In this document: positions 12,979-33,000 of the stretch, one piece after another
How the letters are laid out: each line of letters begins with the position of its first letter
How positions within the stretch are numbered: the first letter of the stretch is position 1
NCBI GenBank assembly: GCA_026874595.1
Contig: CM049317.1
Location: forward strand, 26,876,401 to 26,940,400
Direction: 5' to 3'
Length of the DNA stretch: 64,000 bases
DNA from: Sipunculus nudus
Taxonomy: Eukaryota > Annelida > Sipuncula > Golfingiida > Sipunculidae
Notes under the pieces: generated by a model
Told to the model about the DNA's origin: nothing
The model's input: the letters and a program-made list of their open reading frames with translations, nothing else
The model's database searches: none
Program-made: the position numbers and the translations under genes

Positions 12979-15900
12979 ATATTTTATGCCCCCTCTGCAT
13001 GCCTTTTATTCAAACCCTGTGGCGTATGGCCTATATTCCATACCTTTTCTATATCCTACATTTTATGCTCTGCTTAGTATGACCTATATTTCATAACCTG
13101 CTGTGTATGTCCTGTATTACATACCCTGCAGTATAAATCCTATATCTCATACCTTTTTGTATATCTAATATTTCATAAACTTATTTTAGGGTAATATTTG
13201 CTCTCAATTCACTGATCGGATAAGATTTGATTCGTCACAACAGTCGCTTCGCCAACAAATTTATTTCCGGTTCTTTTCAGGTTAATTAATAAAATAGAAT
13301 AGTGTTGAAATAGTTATACCACTTTATATAATAAATCAATATTTAGTGTTGGAGATAATTATTTTGACTATTTATTGTTACTGTCAGCTTGTAATTATAT
13401 CGAGGTTTGTGAAACTAAATTATCTATAGTTTAAAAAGCATTTATTTAATAGAATATTAACATGAAATTCTTAATATTACACATAACTAAACGTTCATTT
13501 TTATTTAAAAAGAACTTTCATACTTACACTTAGAATTTTACCACACAGGCATTTGTTTACAAATCAACTGGCGACCAAAAGAATGGTACGCCAAATATCG
13601 ATGGCAAGGCATTAAATCTCATTGAAACCACATGGCATATTATGTTTTGTTTCCTCAAGACTGAAAAGGTGAAAATAACGACAAAATAAGGGCATATTAA
13701 GTAGAGTATATCTGGTTGTAAGCGACTACATGAATGGGAAGTATGTTTGTGTGACAAAAATTGGTAAAATGCCAACTATTAGCAGAAAAATATGTTATCT
13801 CGTCGGAAATGTGAAAATATCAAACAACATTAGTGATTCTCAGCTGATTATTTTATTATGGTTGTGTTATTGGGGATAGACAGGAAATAATTAATTGTCC
13901 TCCCTGCAAAAACAGGAAGCTCATTGTAAAACAGTCCTATTAGAACTTTACTAAACATCACCCAACATCTGTAAGCGATGGCATGACTAATAATTTTTAC
14001 TTATCATCTTGGATATCCTATTTGTTAGCACAAACTATTGGCAGCTATTCTATTAAATGGACAAGGATATTTAGACTTTGAGGCGATTTAAATACATACC
14101 TAATTTTCGCCTCAGTCATAAAAAAAAATAATTGTATGTGTTTGCATTAGCATTCAACCAGGCAGACTCATTTGAATTGTTTGAAAACCTGAGAGAGATG
14201 TTTTGTGACAGCTGAAACAAAAGCATAATGAGACCTCTAATTAAGTCTCAATCCCTGGAGTCATAATTCTCAGGTGACCTGTTTCAGCTGGTACCATTGG
14301 TGTTAATAATTTATGAAGCTTACAATTATCAACATAGATGGCAATTTTTAATTGAGTCAGTGCAAAGATTATTGAAACATTAATGCTTTCATATACACTC
14401 ATACACAAAATTGACCAAGTGTAATACAATTTCGTAATGGACCTAATCTTGATAAAACATAAAAACATCTCCCCATACCTTATTCACACGATGGGATGCC
14501 ATATAATATCCCACACACAATTTTGGCAATTACAAGCATGACATGGGTCATATTGCCATAAAAGTAAAGATGTCATACATTTCGAAACATTGATGAACAA
14601 AGTCATTACTAGCAAAGTAATTTCATATATGCATTCGTCATTTGGTTAATATAAAAGCTGGATTATTATTATTCCGTAACAACTTCTGGGGATCAAAGAG
14701 ATGCACAAGAAGAAATATATCAACATTTTGTTGTTTTCCGAAAAGATAATCCCCAAACAAACCAGTTCAGCACATATACAACCTCGACAGTCGCACTTCC
14801 CTGAAAATATTTTCTGCAAGAGATTCTGAATACACTATAGGTAACATAATTGTATTGAGAAAAGAAAGGAGAGGTTGAATATTTTATATCCTGTTCGATT
14901 GTCCTATGTGACTAGGGGGTATGGGATTGGGATTGAGAGGGAGTATGTCCATATCCTCTCACAATACCAAGGATATTGAGCCCCTGTTGGAAATGTTTTC
15001 AACTTGTTACTCAAATGCATGATGTTTGATTGCTTAGTTCAAACTCTGACCAAATCTAACTATTTTTCGTTCCCTTAATAAGCAGTTTCACAGCCCTGAG
15101 AAATTAACCAGTGTAACCTAGGTGTGTAAATGGCTTTATAAACATATATTGAAAAGATTGGTGCAAATACCCCTGATCAACTGTTGAAACTATCTTGACC
15201 AATCAGAATAAAACGTTCTGTATAATACATAAATCAAGCTGTTATGAGAAACAGTACAGTCTCAAAAGCGTAAATAAAAGAAAAATATAGGGCAATTTTA
15301 CACATTTTTCTTTTCAAAATACATTGCCAAGGTTCCACAGAATTTTCTGCTGATGAATTAGAAACCTGCATTCAAATAGCAGAGATATGGTAACATGAGA
15401 TTATGGCAATAACAGCAGAAAGAAATATTTTTCTGTGCATAACGGGGAAGAACCAATTAATTAAGAAGTCACAACGTGCTTCATAAATTGAAATGCTGAA
15501 CAATTTTTCAGAGCAGTGTAGACTTATTTCATAAAGCAATGTTTGAAACGAAATGAAAGTTCATGGATATATTACTCATTAAGTGAAGATAATATACTCA
15601 GGATGTGTTGGCAAACTTATAATTTGATTTACTCAAAAGTGACTTTTGACCGGACTTATTAACAACATATACTTGGTGTGAAGGAAACACCATAAGCCAA
15701 GCAATTGAACATCTTAATTATGTTATAATACAGGATAAATACGATTTTTCTTTATCATGTTTGTGTTGTACAATGCTGGAAATTAGCAAATGGGTAATAA
15801 GTAGAAAAAATATAAATACACATATGCTGCAGTATTTTTCAAAGGCTTCCTTTAAACGGTGTGCTCCGACCAAGGTGAAAATAAAATAAGTATTAATCAT

Positions 15901-16102
15901 TACATTCTACCTAGTTAAAGCGATGATATACCACATAATCCTAACCTTCCAAAATTAACAATTACAGTCCGGACTTAAGTGGTCTGATCTCACAGGAATT
16001 ATCAACTTTTATTGATAGATTTTATATTAACTATTGTTACTTACCTTGTATTAATGATACTGGAAAAAATGTCAAGAATGTTAAAACGAGAGTCAAAGGC
16101 AT
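5840..16102 (-). CDS. Probable secreted C-type-lectin-like gene (multi-exon)
   Basis: Exons on the minus strand: 16102-16045 (signal peptide), 10236-10048, 8672-8415 and 5959-5840. The signal exon ends in phase 1, and the next two exons are phase 1-1, so they join in frame. The mature part has two stretches with C-type-lectin fold hallmarks: AKAICQKRGG with a later PIWI, and FSARTRCSSLTGDLAVI with YFWIGFS, then NCAIL and W-x-x-W-C in the last exon. This suggests a secreted carbohydrate- or protein-binding molecule. The calcium-site EPN/QPD and WND motifs are not evident, so sugar binding is uncertain. The last junction does not keep frame (phase 1 donor, phase 0 acceptor), so an exon is missing from the model or the gene is broken. 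Introns are long (about 5.8, 1.4 and 2.5 kb) and carry minisatellite and TA repeats. Confidence 0.5.
5960..8373. other. Intronic/intergenic AT-rich stretch
   Basis: No exon or element recognised. The likely last intron of the lectin-like gene occupies this stretch. Confidence 0.4.
8374..8409. repeat. TA microsatellite
   Basis: Pure (TA)n run immediately downstream, in reading direction, of the splice donor of the lectin exon at 8415-8672. Confidence 0.95.
8415..8672 (-). CDS. Lectin-like gene, C-type-lectin domain exon
   Basis: 258 bp bounded by CTTCAG on the 5' side and GTCAGT on the 3' side (minus strand), phase 1 at both ends. It encodes DPVCDGIKSPYTHLYINPEY, then FSARTRCSSLTGDLAVI and YYFWIGFSLYEW. 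These match the first half of a C-type-lectin domain: an early cysteine, A-x-x-x-C with G-x-L-A-x-I on the second helix, and the W-I-G core strand. Phase 1-1 symmetry is typical of shuffled extracellular modules. A frame-disrupted copy is on the plus strand at about 35850-36075. Confidence 0.65.
8673..10047. other. Lectin-like gene intron
   Basis: No exon recognised. The part from about 9440 on is duplicated in inverted orientation at about 34000-34600; an open plus-strand frame at 9786-10010 has a matching reverse frame at 34249-34019, but this reflects the duplication and not coding constraint. Confidence 0.5.
10048..10236 (-). CDS. Lectin-like gene, first domain exon
   Basis: 189 bp between TTTTCAG and GTAAGT on the minus strand, phase 1-1, 63 codons. 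It joins the signal-peptide exon in frame to give a glycine followed by NNGKVTGTLAKAICQKRGG, then VVLPLTVNDHIRLATRV and GPIWINAKKKK. The helix-2 pattern (L-A-x-x-I-C-x-x-R-G-G-V-V-L-P) and later I-W-I fit the N-terminal half of a C-type-lectin fold. The lysine-rich C-terminal part is unusual. The inverted copy at 33788-33977 has lost both the frame and the splice donor. Confidence 0.55.
10237..11113. other. Start of duplicated intron 1 sequence
   Basis: No gene. About 10590-10860 matches the reverse complement of 33190-33440, including a shared TTTACTGTTGCACC/TTTACTGTTACACT block and a GCATCC-GCAATC block. Confidence 0.6.
11114..13185 (+). repeat. 28-bp minisatellite array (about 70 units)
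   Basis: Tandem units of 28 bp, consensus near TATGTCCTATATTTCATACC followed by CTGCTGTG. Units vary by substitutions and small indels. Because 28 is not a multiple of 3 and the plus strand of the unit has few stops, all three plus frames look open over long stretches; these are not genes. The array lies in intron 1 of the lectin-like gene. A short inverted piece of the same array is at 32757-33000. Confidence 0.9.
12929..12972. repeat. TA microsatellite expanded inside the minisatellite
   Basis: About 43 bp of pure (TA)n in the place of a unit's TATAT segment, so it seems to have grown from within one minisatellite unit. Confidence 0.9.
13186..16044. other. Intron 1 remainder of the lectin-like gene
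   Basis: AT-rich, no confident exon. A minus-strand stretch near 13640-13530 (FFWSPVDL, a stop, then TNACVVKF) faintly recalls the C-terminal half of a C-type-lectin domain but has a stop and no good splice context. Confidence 0.35.
16045..16102 (-). CDS. Lectin-like gene, signal-peptide exon 1
   Basis: ATG at 16102, 19 codons plus one base, followed by the consensus donor GTAAGT on the minus strand. The peptide is MPLTLVLTFLTFFPVSLIQ, a short N-terminus with a continuous hydrophobic core, as expected of a cleaved secretion signal. The phase 1 end matches the acceptor phase of the exon at 10236. A second exon at 42164-42220 encodes a similar 19-residue signal peptide also ending in IQ. Confidence 0.6.
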
Positions 16103-16419
16103 ATTAAGTATTCCTACAGTAGTATACACTGACACAGAGCAAAAGGGGCGTAAGACGCTCGTTTAATTTGACTCCAAGCGCACGGTTCAAATTTGCGAAG
16201 GTTATGTCGGGGATGAAATTTCCTTAAACAGGGCGTGTTTGGAACACTGTTATGTTATCAGCCCTGTCTGACTCTAGGTTTCTGGCGATCGTTTAAACGG
16301 CCACCTCTTGTCTAACTTGTAGATAAAATGGGATAAACCGGCCACTGAGCTCGGGGTCTTTGTACAGCAAACTAATATTAGCATAACGTTATGCAGGCAA
16401 AAGCATAAGCCTGAACGGT

Positions 16420-16455
<36 letters not shown>

Positions 16456-16459
16456 CCCC
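16420..16459. repeat. CT microsatellite followed by poly-C
   Basis: Pure (CT)n run ending in a run of C; on the minus strand it lies directly after the VWA-like exon. Confidence 0.9.
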
Positions 16460-16622
16460 TGAAAATGTGGTAAACATGCCACAATATATATTAAACCCAA
16501 GAGCCTTAATTGACTTGTGACTTTCCTCCGTATTTCTGAGACTTCCGTCGGGACATGACCGACTATCAATGGATGCCCCATCTGCTAATATCAAGACAAC
16601 AGGTTTAATACCCTCATCAGGG
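16460..16622 (-). pseudogene. von Willebrand factor A-like exon fragment
   Basis: On the minus strand, after a TAAG acceptor-like site, the frame reads PDEGIKPVVLILADGASID, then ESHKSIKALGFNIYCGMF. This fits the central strand of VWA domains (K-x-V-V-x-L-x-x-D-G-x-S) followed by the L-K-x-x-G-x-x-I-Y strand. The frame runs into a G-rich tract and GA repeat with no GT donor, and no upstream VWA half was found before the PON gene. It is probably an orphan exon or the remains of another VWA gene. Confidence 0.5.
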
Positions 16623-16699
16623 CTTACATTAAAAAAGGGGATAACAGTGTTTAAGTTCAATATAATAACGCGGTAGCTGGGATGTCCTACCCTCAACAT

Positions 16700-18213
16700 A
16701 GTGTGTTAAAGTAGGTGAAGTATCCAGAAATATGCCGACTAGTCATTTTATCACATGACAACAGTTACACGTATAAATAAAGCTCACTATATGTAATTAA
16801 AACATTTTATATTTTATTCCATACTCTTTCTTGCCTAAACTAGACATGGCAAATTGCTGAGAAAATTTATTCGTTGTATCTCAGACACTGTTACAAAAAT
16901 ATTATTCATTTTGCCCTTAGTGAAAAATAAATTATCAAATGTTTGTTTTTATCTGATTTATTTGCAATGTACGAGGTTGCATGTTACACATTGTGCGGAT
17001 ACGTTCCATGTCGCGACAAGCGTCATTTATTTGTTTTATATTGTCACATATGAGATTAATTAAAGTGTAAAGGTTATTTCTTATATACTATATTATATGT
17101 AATTCCTTATAAATCTGCAGCATTGATGTAAGCTACTGTCATTAACACAGGAGATTATTAAGATATCACTTAATTTACGTTCGTTCCCATCGTGCGTACG
17201 AATCTCTCTGCAGTATTGATTGAGGGCATAAACGCTGCTTATTAAAATGTCTTTGAAATTGTTTTAATAATAATAATAATAATAAATATAATGATAATAA
17301 TTTCTTAAAATGAAATGATATGTTTGTTCAAGAGCTCTTAGTTGGGTCCATTAACCTGTTTTTGAAAAGGGCGGTGCTTACACCCGGGGTTGGTCAGGTG
17401 AACTGCAGACGCCAACTCGAGTGTATTCGATGCCACACACCGGAACACCCACAGGAATTACAAAATTCCTTGGTCCATACGTGAGCCATATGTTGATATT
17501 CTTAACACAAAACAGATTGAAAATTAATGTTTCAGAGAACCTGTATTCTTATCAATCAGTCCGTTAGCACCACCGTAAATAACAATGCGTCTGTTCGTTG
17601 ACGCCAAACAAGGCAGGCAGACACTTTCTTTTTTATACATATATATGTGGCAAACACACTTGCAATAGACCATTCTCTTTATACTAGCGACCCCTAGGGG
17701 CAAAGGCTGACATCGAATCCCAACGCCCTACGCTCGCTGTAACAGAGGCGTTTGGTCCATGCATGTATCTTCTATCACTAAACGAACTAGCGATACTGGA
17801 GTATGTTCCCAAACCGTGGCAGACAATCAGTAGGTGTAGTGTGTATGTTCGCGGGAAGAAATAACATTAAAAAGTAAGATTAAGATCAAATGTTTATCCT
17901 CAACTTATAGGTCAAACGTCTCGTGTTCACACTTGGTCAGCTCTGTGGCCTTTTGGCACAGAACTTCTAAAAGACGTGATTTCTGGCAAATTAATAACCA
18001 TATTTATTCTTCACTGGGATCCGAATTATAAAAAAAGTCAAAATATGGAATTATTTAAGCTCTTCAGAGTTGCAAAATCATCTCACATTATAAAAACCGT
18101 GGCTCTTTAACTCTTCCTCATTATAGCATAACAAATGACAACAAGCCATCCACCCCCTTGGCCAGATGGGTAAGGTGAAGTCCAACACGTTTACTGGCCG
18201 TTTGTTAGTTATA
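16700..18213. other. Non-coding stretch
   Basis: AT-rich, with a short (TAA)n run near 17264-17286. No gene or element recognised. Confidence 0.4.
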
Positions 18214-19005
18214 GAGGTGGGGACCCGACCTGATGGTCCAGCTCTTCGCGGACCGATACAGTAGTTGGACCGTCAAAGCGGTACGGTCTTTTATTAAAAA
18301 TCATAACAAAATAAATTAAAATAGTATTTATTATACTTTTAATCTACATAATTTTTATCATTATATATATTTGTTAAAAAAAAACTTAACTAAAGCAAAA
18401 CACAAAATGGCCTGGAAACCGCACAATAACAATAAATGTAATGTTATAATCTACACGTGAAAACAATATCTGGGTTTGATTTCTAAATTACAACAGTAGA
18501 TTTTGTTTAATGTTCGAGCATGGTGGTCTGAATAGTGATGTAGTGGTTTAAGTCCGATTTGAAAATAGAAAACGTATTAATCTAATGTTAAATATTTAAT
18601 TTACAGAGTTAATAGAGGCCAATGTATTAAATGTTTTTATTGATAGAATTGTTTTTATTATGCTTGGACACACATTGATACAATGTAAAAGCATCAGCAT
18701 GGTGAAATATAGCAAGGGGACAATGATTGTAATATTCAACATGTCACTTCAATCATAAAATAATAACAAACAAAAGAATTGACCCTCTAATAGTATGGGG
18801 AAACAAAAATATAACATAATACACTAATAAAATTTTATTACTGGAGGTGTTGTTGCTTTGAATACATTTTACCTAGCTAAAGTCTTACTTTGAGAGATTT
18901 ATTACACCTTGTTCATAGCAAGGTTTGTAGGTCTAGCTTGAACCTTAAAAAAATAGGTAGAGCAGGAAGGACCGGTCCAGGGATGAACGGTACGGTCCGC
19001 ACCTC
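18214..19005. mobile_element. Putative non-autonomous TIR element
   Basis: The left end GAGGTGGGGACCCGACC pairs with the reverse complement of the right end, GAGGTGCGGACCGTACC; both ends also carry GGTCC/GGACCG and GGTACGGTC motifs nearby. The 0.8-kb interior is AT-rich and codes for nothing. I could not find a clear target-site duplication, so the boundaries and superfamily (hAT-like is one guess) are tentative. Confidence 0.4.
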
Positions 19006-19620
19006 CATTTGGTTATATTCCTGCCAGACATAACGGACATCTACAATGCATATATACATCATCTACCGTGTGTGCACAAGATCCTATTATAATAACCTTC
19101 CACAATAGAACGGCGTTAACTACATATTCACTAGCATACAGGTTCAGTGGGTGCCCTTTATTCATTGCTAACCCAGTTACACAGACAAAATTAATCCTGA
19201 AACACAGATGAAGCTAATTCCTTAGGTCCACTGAGCAAGGTTTATGATGACATGAAGTTAAATAATTCTTCGTTTACTGGTTTGACAGACATGCATATAT
19301 AAAATAATTAAAATAGATAAATTTAGAATAAACTCTATATGGGAAAAACCGAGATCGTGGAAATCTTATTAAAAGAAAGGGGCTGGTATTGGCCTTATCT
19401 AAAGTTACTTTAATGTTAGCATTTATTGCATAATCTCTGTTACAAGAAACTAACTCAAGGAATGGCATTTAGTTATAGTTTTCGTAGTATATATGGGTCA
19501 ATTTCAAATAAAAACCGAACATATACTCATGCTCAACAACACCTCGACAAGCAGGGTTTTAGAAAGACAGGCAAACAAAGATTAATGTATTTCCTCTGTC
19601 TAAGGCGGACTGACGTGAGA
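19006..19620. other. Upstream region of PON copy 1, not shared with copy 2
   Basis: No gene seen. Sequence similarity to the copy 2 upstream region begins only at about 19625. Confidence 0.5.
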
Positions 19621-19662
19621 TCTTATTCAAAAGGTGTATTATGACACTTGATGCCGTTGGTG

Positions 19663-19670
19663 CATATAAA
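19663..19670 (+). promoter_or_regulatory. Candidate TATA box of PON copy 1
   Basis: CATATAAA about 100 bp before the ATG. It lies in a short upstream segment (about 19625-19768) conserved with copy 2, where the same octamer is at 52705-52712. The sequence left of this segment is not conserved, which fits a core promoter carried along with the duplication. Confidence 0.45.
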
Positions 19671-19768
19671 CGATGCACCTGGTGACACGACACACTTGGT
19701 TTATCCACAGGCAGTATATAGTGACGTTAGTCTCAGTGTGTCATTTGTTGTTTAGATCCGCACACAAT

Positions 19769-30053
<10,285 letters not shown>

Positions 30054-30057
30054 GACA

Positions 30058-30063
30058 ATTAAA
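30058..30063 (+). terminator. Candidate poly(A) signal of PON copy 1
   Basis: ATTAAA five bases after the stop codon, also present in copy 2 (63122-63127). It is unusually close to the stop, so a further downstream signal may be used instead. Confidence 0.3.
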
Positions 30064-30240
30064 CCACAGGAACCACGATAAAAACATAAGCTTGAAGTGA
30101 CAATATCTTTTTCAGTGGCAATGTATTTTGATGGCATCCCTTAGCCAGAAATTAGCAATGGTTCAATTATGACCAAGTTTCTAATGGTCTTATATCAAAA
30201 TGACTATTTTTTTATGTTTGGAGAAATGTTAATTTTATAT

Positions 30241-30248
30241 GTATATAC

Positions 30249-30285
<37 letters not shown>

Positions 30286-30286
30286 A

Positions 30287-30320
<34 letters not shown>
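30241..30320. repeat. TA microsatellite downstream of PON copy 1
   Basis: Interrupted (TA)n with TTTAAATATA spacers; the homologous run in copy 2 is at 63301-63377. Confidence 0.9.
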
Positions 30321-30323
<3 letters not shown>

Positions 30324-30762
30324 ATACAGCGCTAGTCTAAACGCTTCTCATACATATACCTGCATGGAGTATTAACGTTAAGCTAATCCTATTTGCCAAA
30401 TGATCATGCAAATATAGTTGAAAATGTAAAGGATATACTGCATAAAAAAGGGCGTTCCGTTTGTACTATGGTATATCTCGACTCATAAACTGAAATGTGT
30501 ATCTGGTATCTTATATTATTAATATAAATATCTATGCTACTTGCCAAAATCAATTGTTTACAGATTTTATAGACCCTAAAAAACTGCTAATCACCCTAAA
30601 CCCGACAGGTTCCATGAGTATTTCTCTGATTTTTCGCCGTTATATTTCCTGTGTGAAATGAAGGAGCATTTTTTCGTAACCATGAATGTTTGGTGAGCAT
30701 TTATTGGACAGATAAATTCCTTCATTTCTTTATAACAAACGTCAGTATATAATGTCACCGGT

Positions 30763-30927
30763 TTCCCCTTCCTTGGATATCAATTGTAAAATCAATGTGT
30801 TGAATCTGACAGCAACACAATCAAAGTTAATGTTACAACAAGGAAACTAAAAAATCAAAAGATAAAAAAAAACACAGGGTAACTGCGCGGTGTGCGTCAT
30901 CTCACTGTATGTTTATATGCTTAGGTA
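30763..30927. other. Segment of about 165 bp present only downstream of PON copy 1
   Basis: Flanking sequence (CAGTATATAATGTCACCGG and AGGAGGACGAC) is continuous in copy 2, where the segment is missing. No terminal repeats or target duplication are clear, so it may be an insertion in copy 1 or a deletion in copy 2. Confidence 0.6.
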
Positions 30928-31099
30928 CAGGAGGACGACTTGACATGCATACATAGCAGCTTCAGAAGTTAACGAACGATTGCTACAATGGATTACGTGC
31001 CTCTTTTTGTGCATGCTCGTGAAAAAAGTACCCTTAATCTTTGTCCCTGAGCAAAAATTTTTATTCAGCCTTGCACATAAATCAGGTGGAATTGCTACA

Positions 31100-31996
31100 C
31101 TTGATAGGGTCACTTTCCTCATACCAACAAACTAAGCAGCTTAATTACACAGTCACAATTGTTAAGGCATGGTAAATACCTATACATCTGGTCTGATGCA
31201 AAGATGTTTCTCAGTCCAGTGCTCATATATATTCTCTGCGTTTCATTTTGGAAATGACTAGGGGCTTTTTTATAAACAGACAAACCTATTAGTGCAAATA
31301 CATCACGGACCATACGCTCATGTCAAATATGTGTCGGTTATTCTGACTGCACAAGATTTGATATAATTTTAGTTGTCATTTTTTTAGCCACATGCTACTG
31401 ACTCAAATTTTATTTGTTATGATATTGACCAATAGACGACAGCAGCCATACTATTCTGCTATGCCAACATAATCTTATTTTATAACATGAGGCGATACAT
31501 GCAGCTCATATAGAGGATATGGCCAATATAAAATTTGATCTTTACCAAAATGTTGTGCCCATTTTCCCAATGATTCACCATGACTTGCCATGTGCAGCAA
31601 GCCTGAAAAGGTCAACCTTACAGTGCGTACCTTACAGGAGGATTCGAGGAAATAACAAAAATGACAGGCCGGAATGATCAGAAAGAAGTCGGATGGAACT
31701 AACTAGTATAAGTATTCGTGTTATAATACAAGTGTTTCATTTTACAGTAAACCTCATGATAATATATCACCTGCACACTCATGATGATTAATCATGTAGC
31801 ATTAAATACTGCATAAGGTATTAGTTAAGGGTAATTATTTATATTTAAGGTTTGGCTTCATAGAAGACTAGGGGCATAATAACATTTTATTCAATCACTA
31901 CAGCGTCTAAGGGATACTCACCATACACATCAATCGGTCACTCTTTCTCCCGTTAAAAGAAAGAACTATATACATCTTTTTGGAGTGTCTATCTAT

Positions 31997-31998
<2 letters not shown>
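31100..31998. other. Non-coding stretch after PON copy 1
   Basis: No gene or element recognised. The first part cannot be compared with copy 2 because the window ends there. Confidence 0.4.

Positions 31999-32046
<48 letters not shown>
31999..32046. repeat. TA microsatellite
   Basis: Pure (TA)n followed by a short GA-rich run. Confidence 0.95.
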
Positions 32047-32049
<3 letters not shown>

Positions 32050-32389
32050 GAGAGAGAGATACTTTCATTTATTCTTTAAAATGTGGAAACTTATATATAG
32101 TATTTATGATATATGCTTGAATGCGTTTGTCGTCATTGATAATAGACAAAAAAGCCAACCTATCCCATTAACCTAAACTTTAATCATAGACGTCACACCT
32201 TAAGATTTCAAAGAATATGGCGTTATCGTGTCTTTTGTATGATCTTACATACCCTATTTCCAGAGGGTTTCTGTAAAGAAATATGTATGATGGTATGCGT
32301 GAATTCCCAGTATAACAATACCTAGCTTTAGAACTTTAACAGTGGTGATTTTTTAATGGAAGGACATTATTAATGTAAGCAATTCTTGG

Positions 32390-32505
32390 GTGTTCAGCGG
32401 CAAGGCATTATCATGAATCCGACCTTGAACGTTACATCTACCGACATGTTATTGTTTGGTTTGTGGGTTCACACTGTCATTTAGTATAATATATGCTTGA
32501 AATGT
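32390..32505 (+). repeat. Dispersed repeat shared with 40895-41015
   Basis: Shared blocks include GTGTTCAG(C/T)GGCAA, CATTATCA(T/C)GA, and a later GTCAT ... GTATAATATATGCTT / GTAAAATGTATGCTT. Unidentified element. Confidence 0.45.
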
Positions 32506-32756
32506 CAGAATGATGTTTGAAAACTGTTCTCTCTGTAATAATTGAACGGTGCTTTGGACATTTTGTGATTTTTGCCAGTTTTTTCAGGAGCTGTCTGATG
32601 TTTAATAAAATTATCGGGAGTTCCGTGGAACGTGGAGATTTTTATTGTAAACTAATTTCATTTTTTTGTTTGTCATTAGTTTGTGGGTTCAACCTCCTAT
32701 GTCATAGCGTTGGTTTATTTTGTTCCTCATTCAGTCTATATATAGGTCTGAAATAT

Positions 32757-33000
32757 ATGATATACACAACAACGTGTGAAATACAGGGCATACATAGCAG
32801 GTTATGAAATATACAATTAACAGTGCAGGGTATGAAATATAGGACATACGCAGTAGAATATGAAATAAAGGAGACACACAGGATTTATACAATGTAAGAC
32901 ATAAACAGTTAGGTATGAAATGTACGATATAGAAAACAGGGTATAAAATGTAGGACATATATCGCAGGGTATGAAATAAAGTACATAAAGTGTTTTCTTC
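32757..33000 (-). repeat. Short inverted piece of the 28-bp minisatellite
   Basis: Degenerate units reading GCAGGGTATGAAATATAGGA on the plus strand, the reverse complement of the unit at 11114-13185. Roughly 8 units remain against about 70 in the other arm. Confidence 0.85.

Noticed and set aside
10997-13082. Many overlapping plus-strand open frames (up to 184 codons, rich in YVLYFIPC-like repeats)
   Set aside because: They are all translations of the 28-bp minisatellite in three frames, interrupted irregularly, and lie in an intron of a minus-strand gene.
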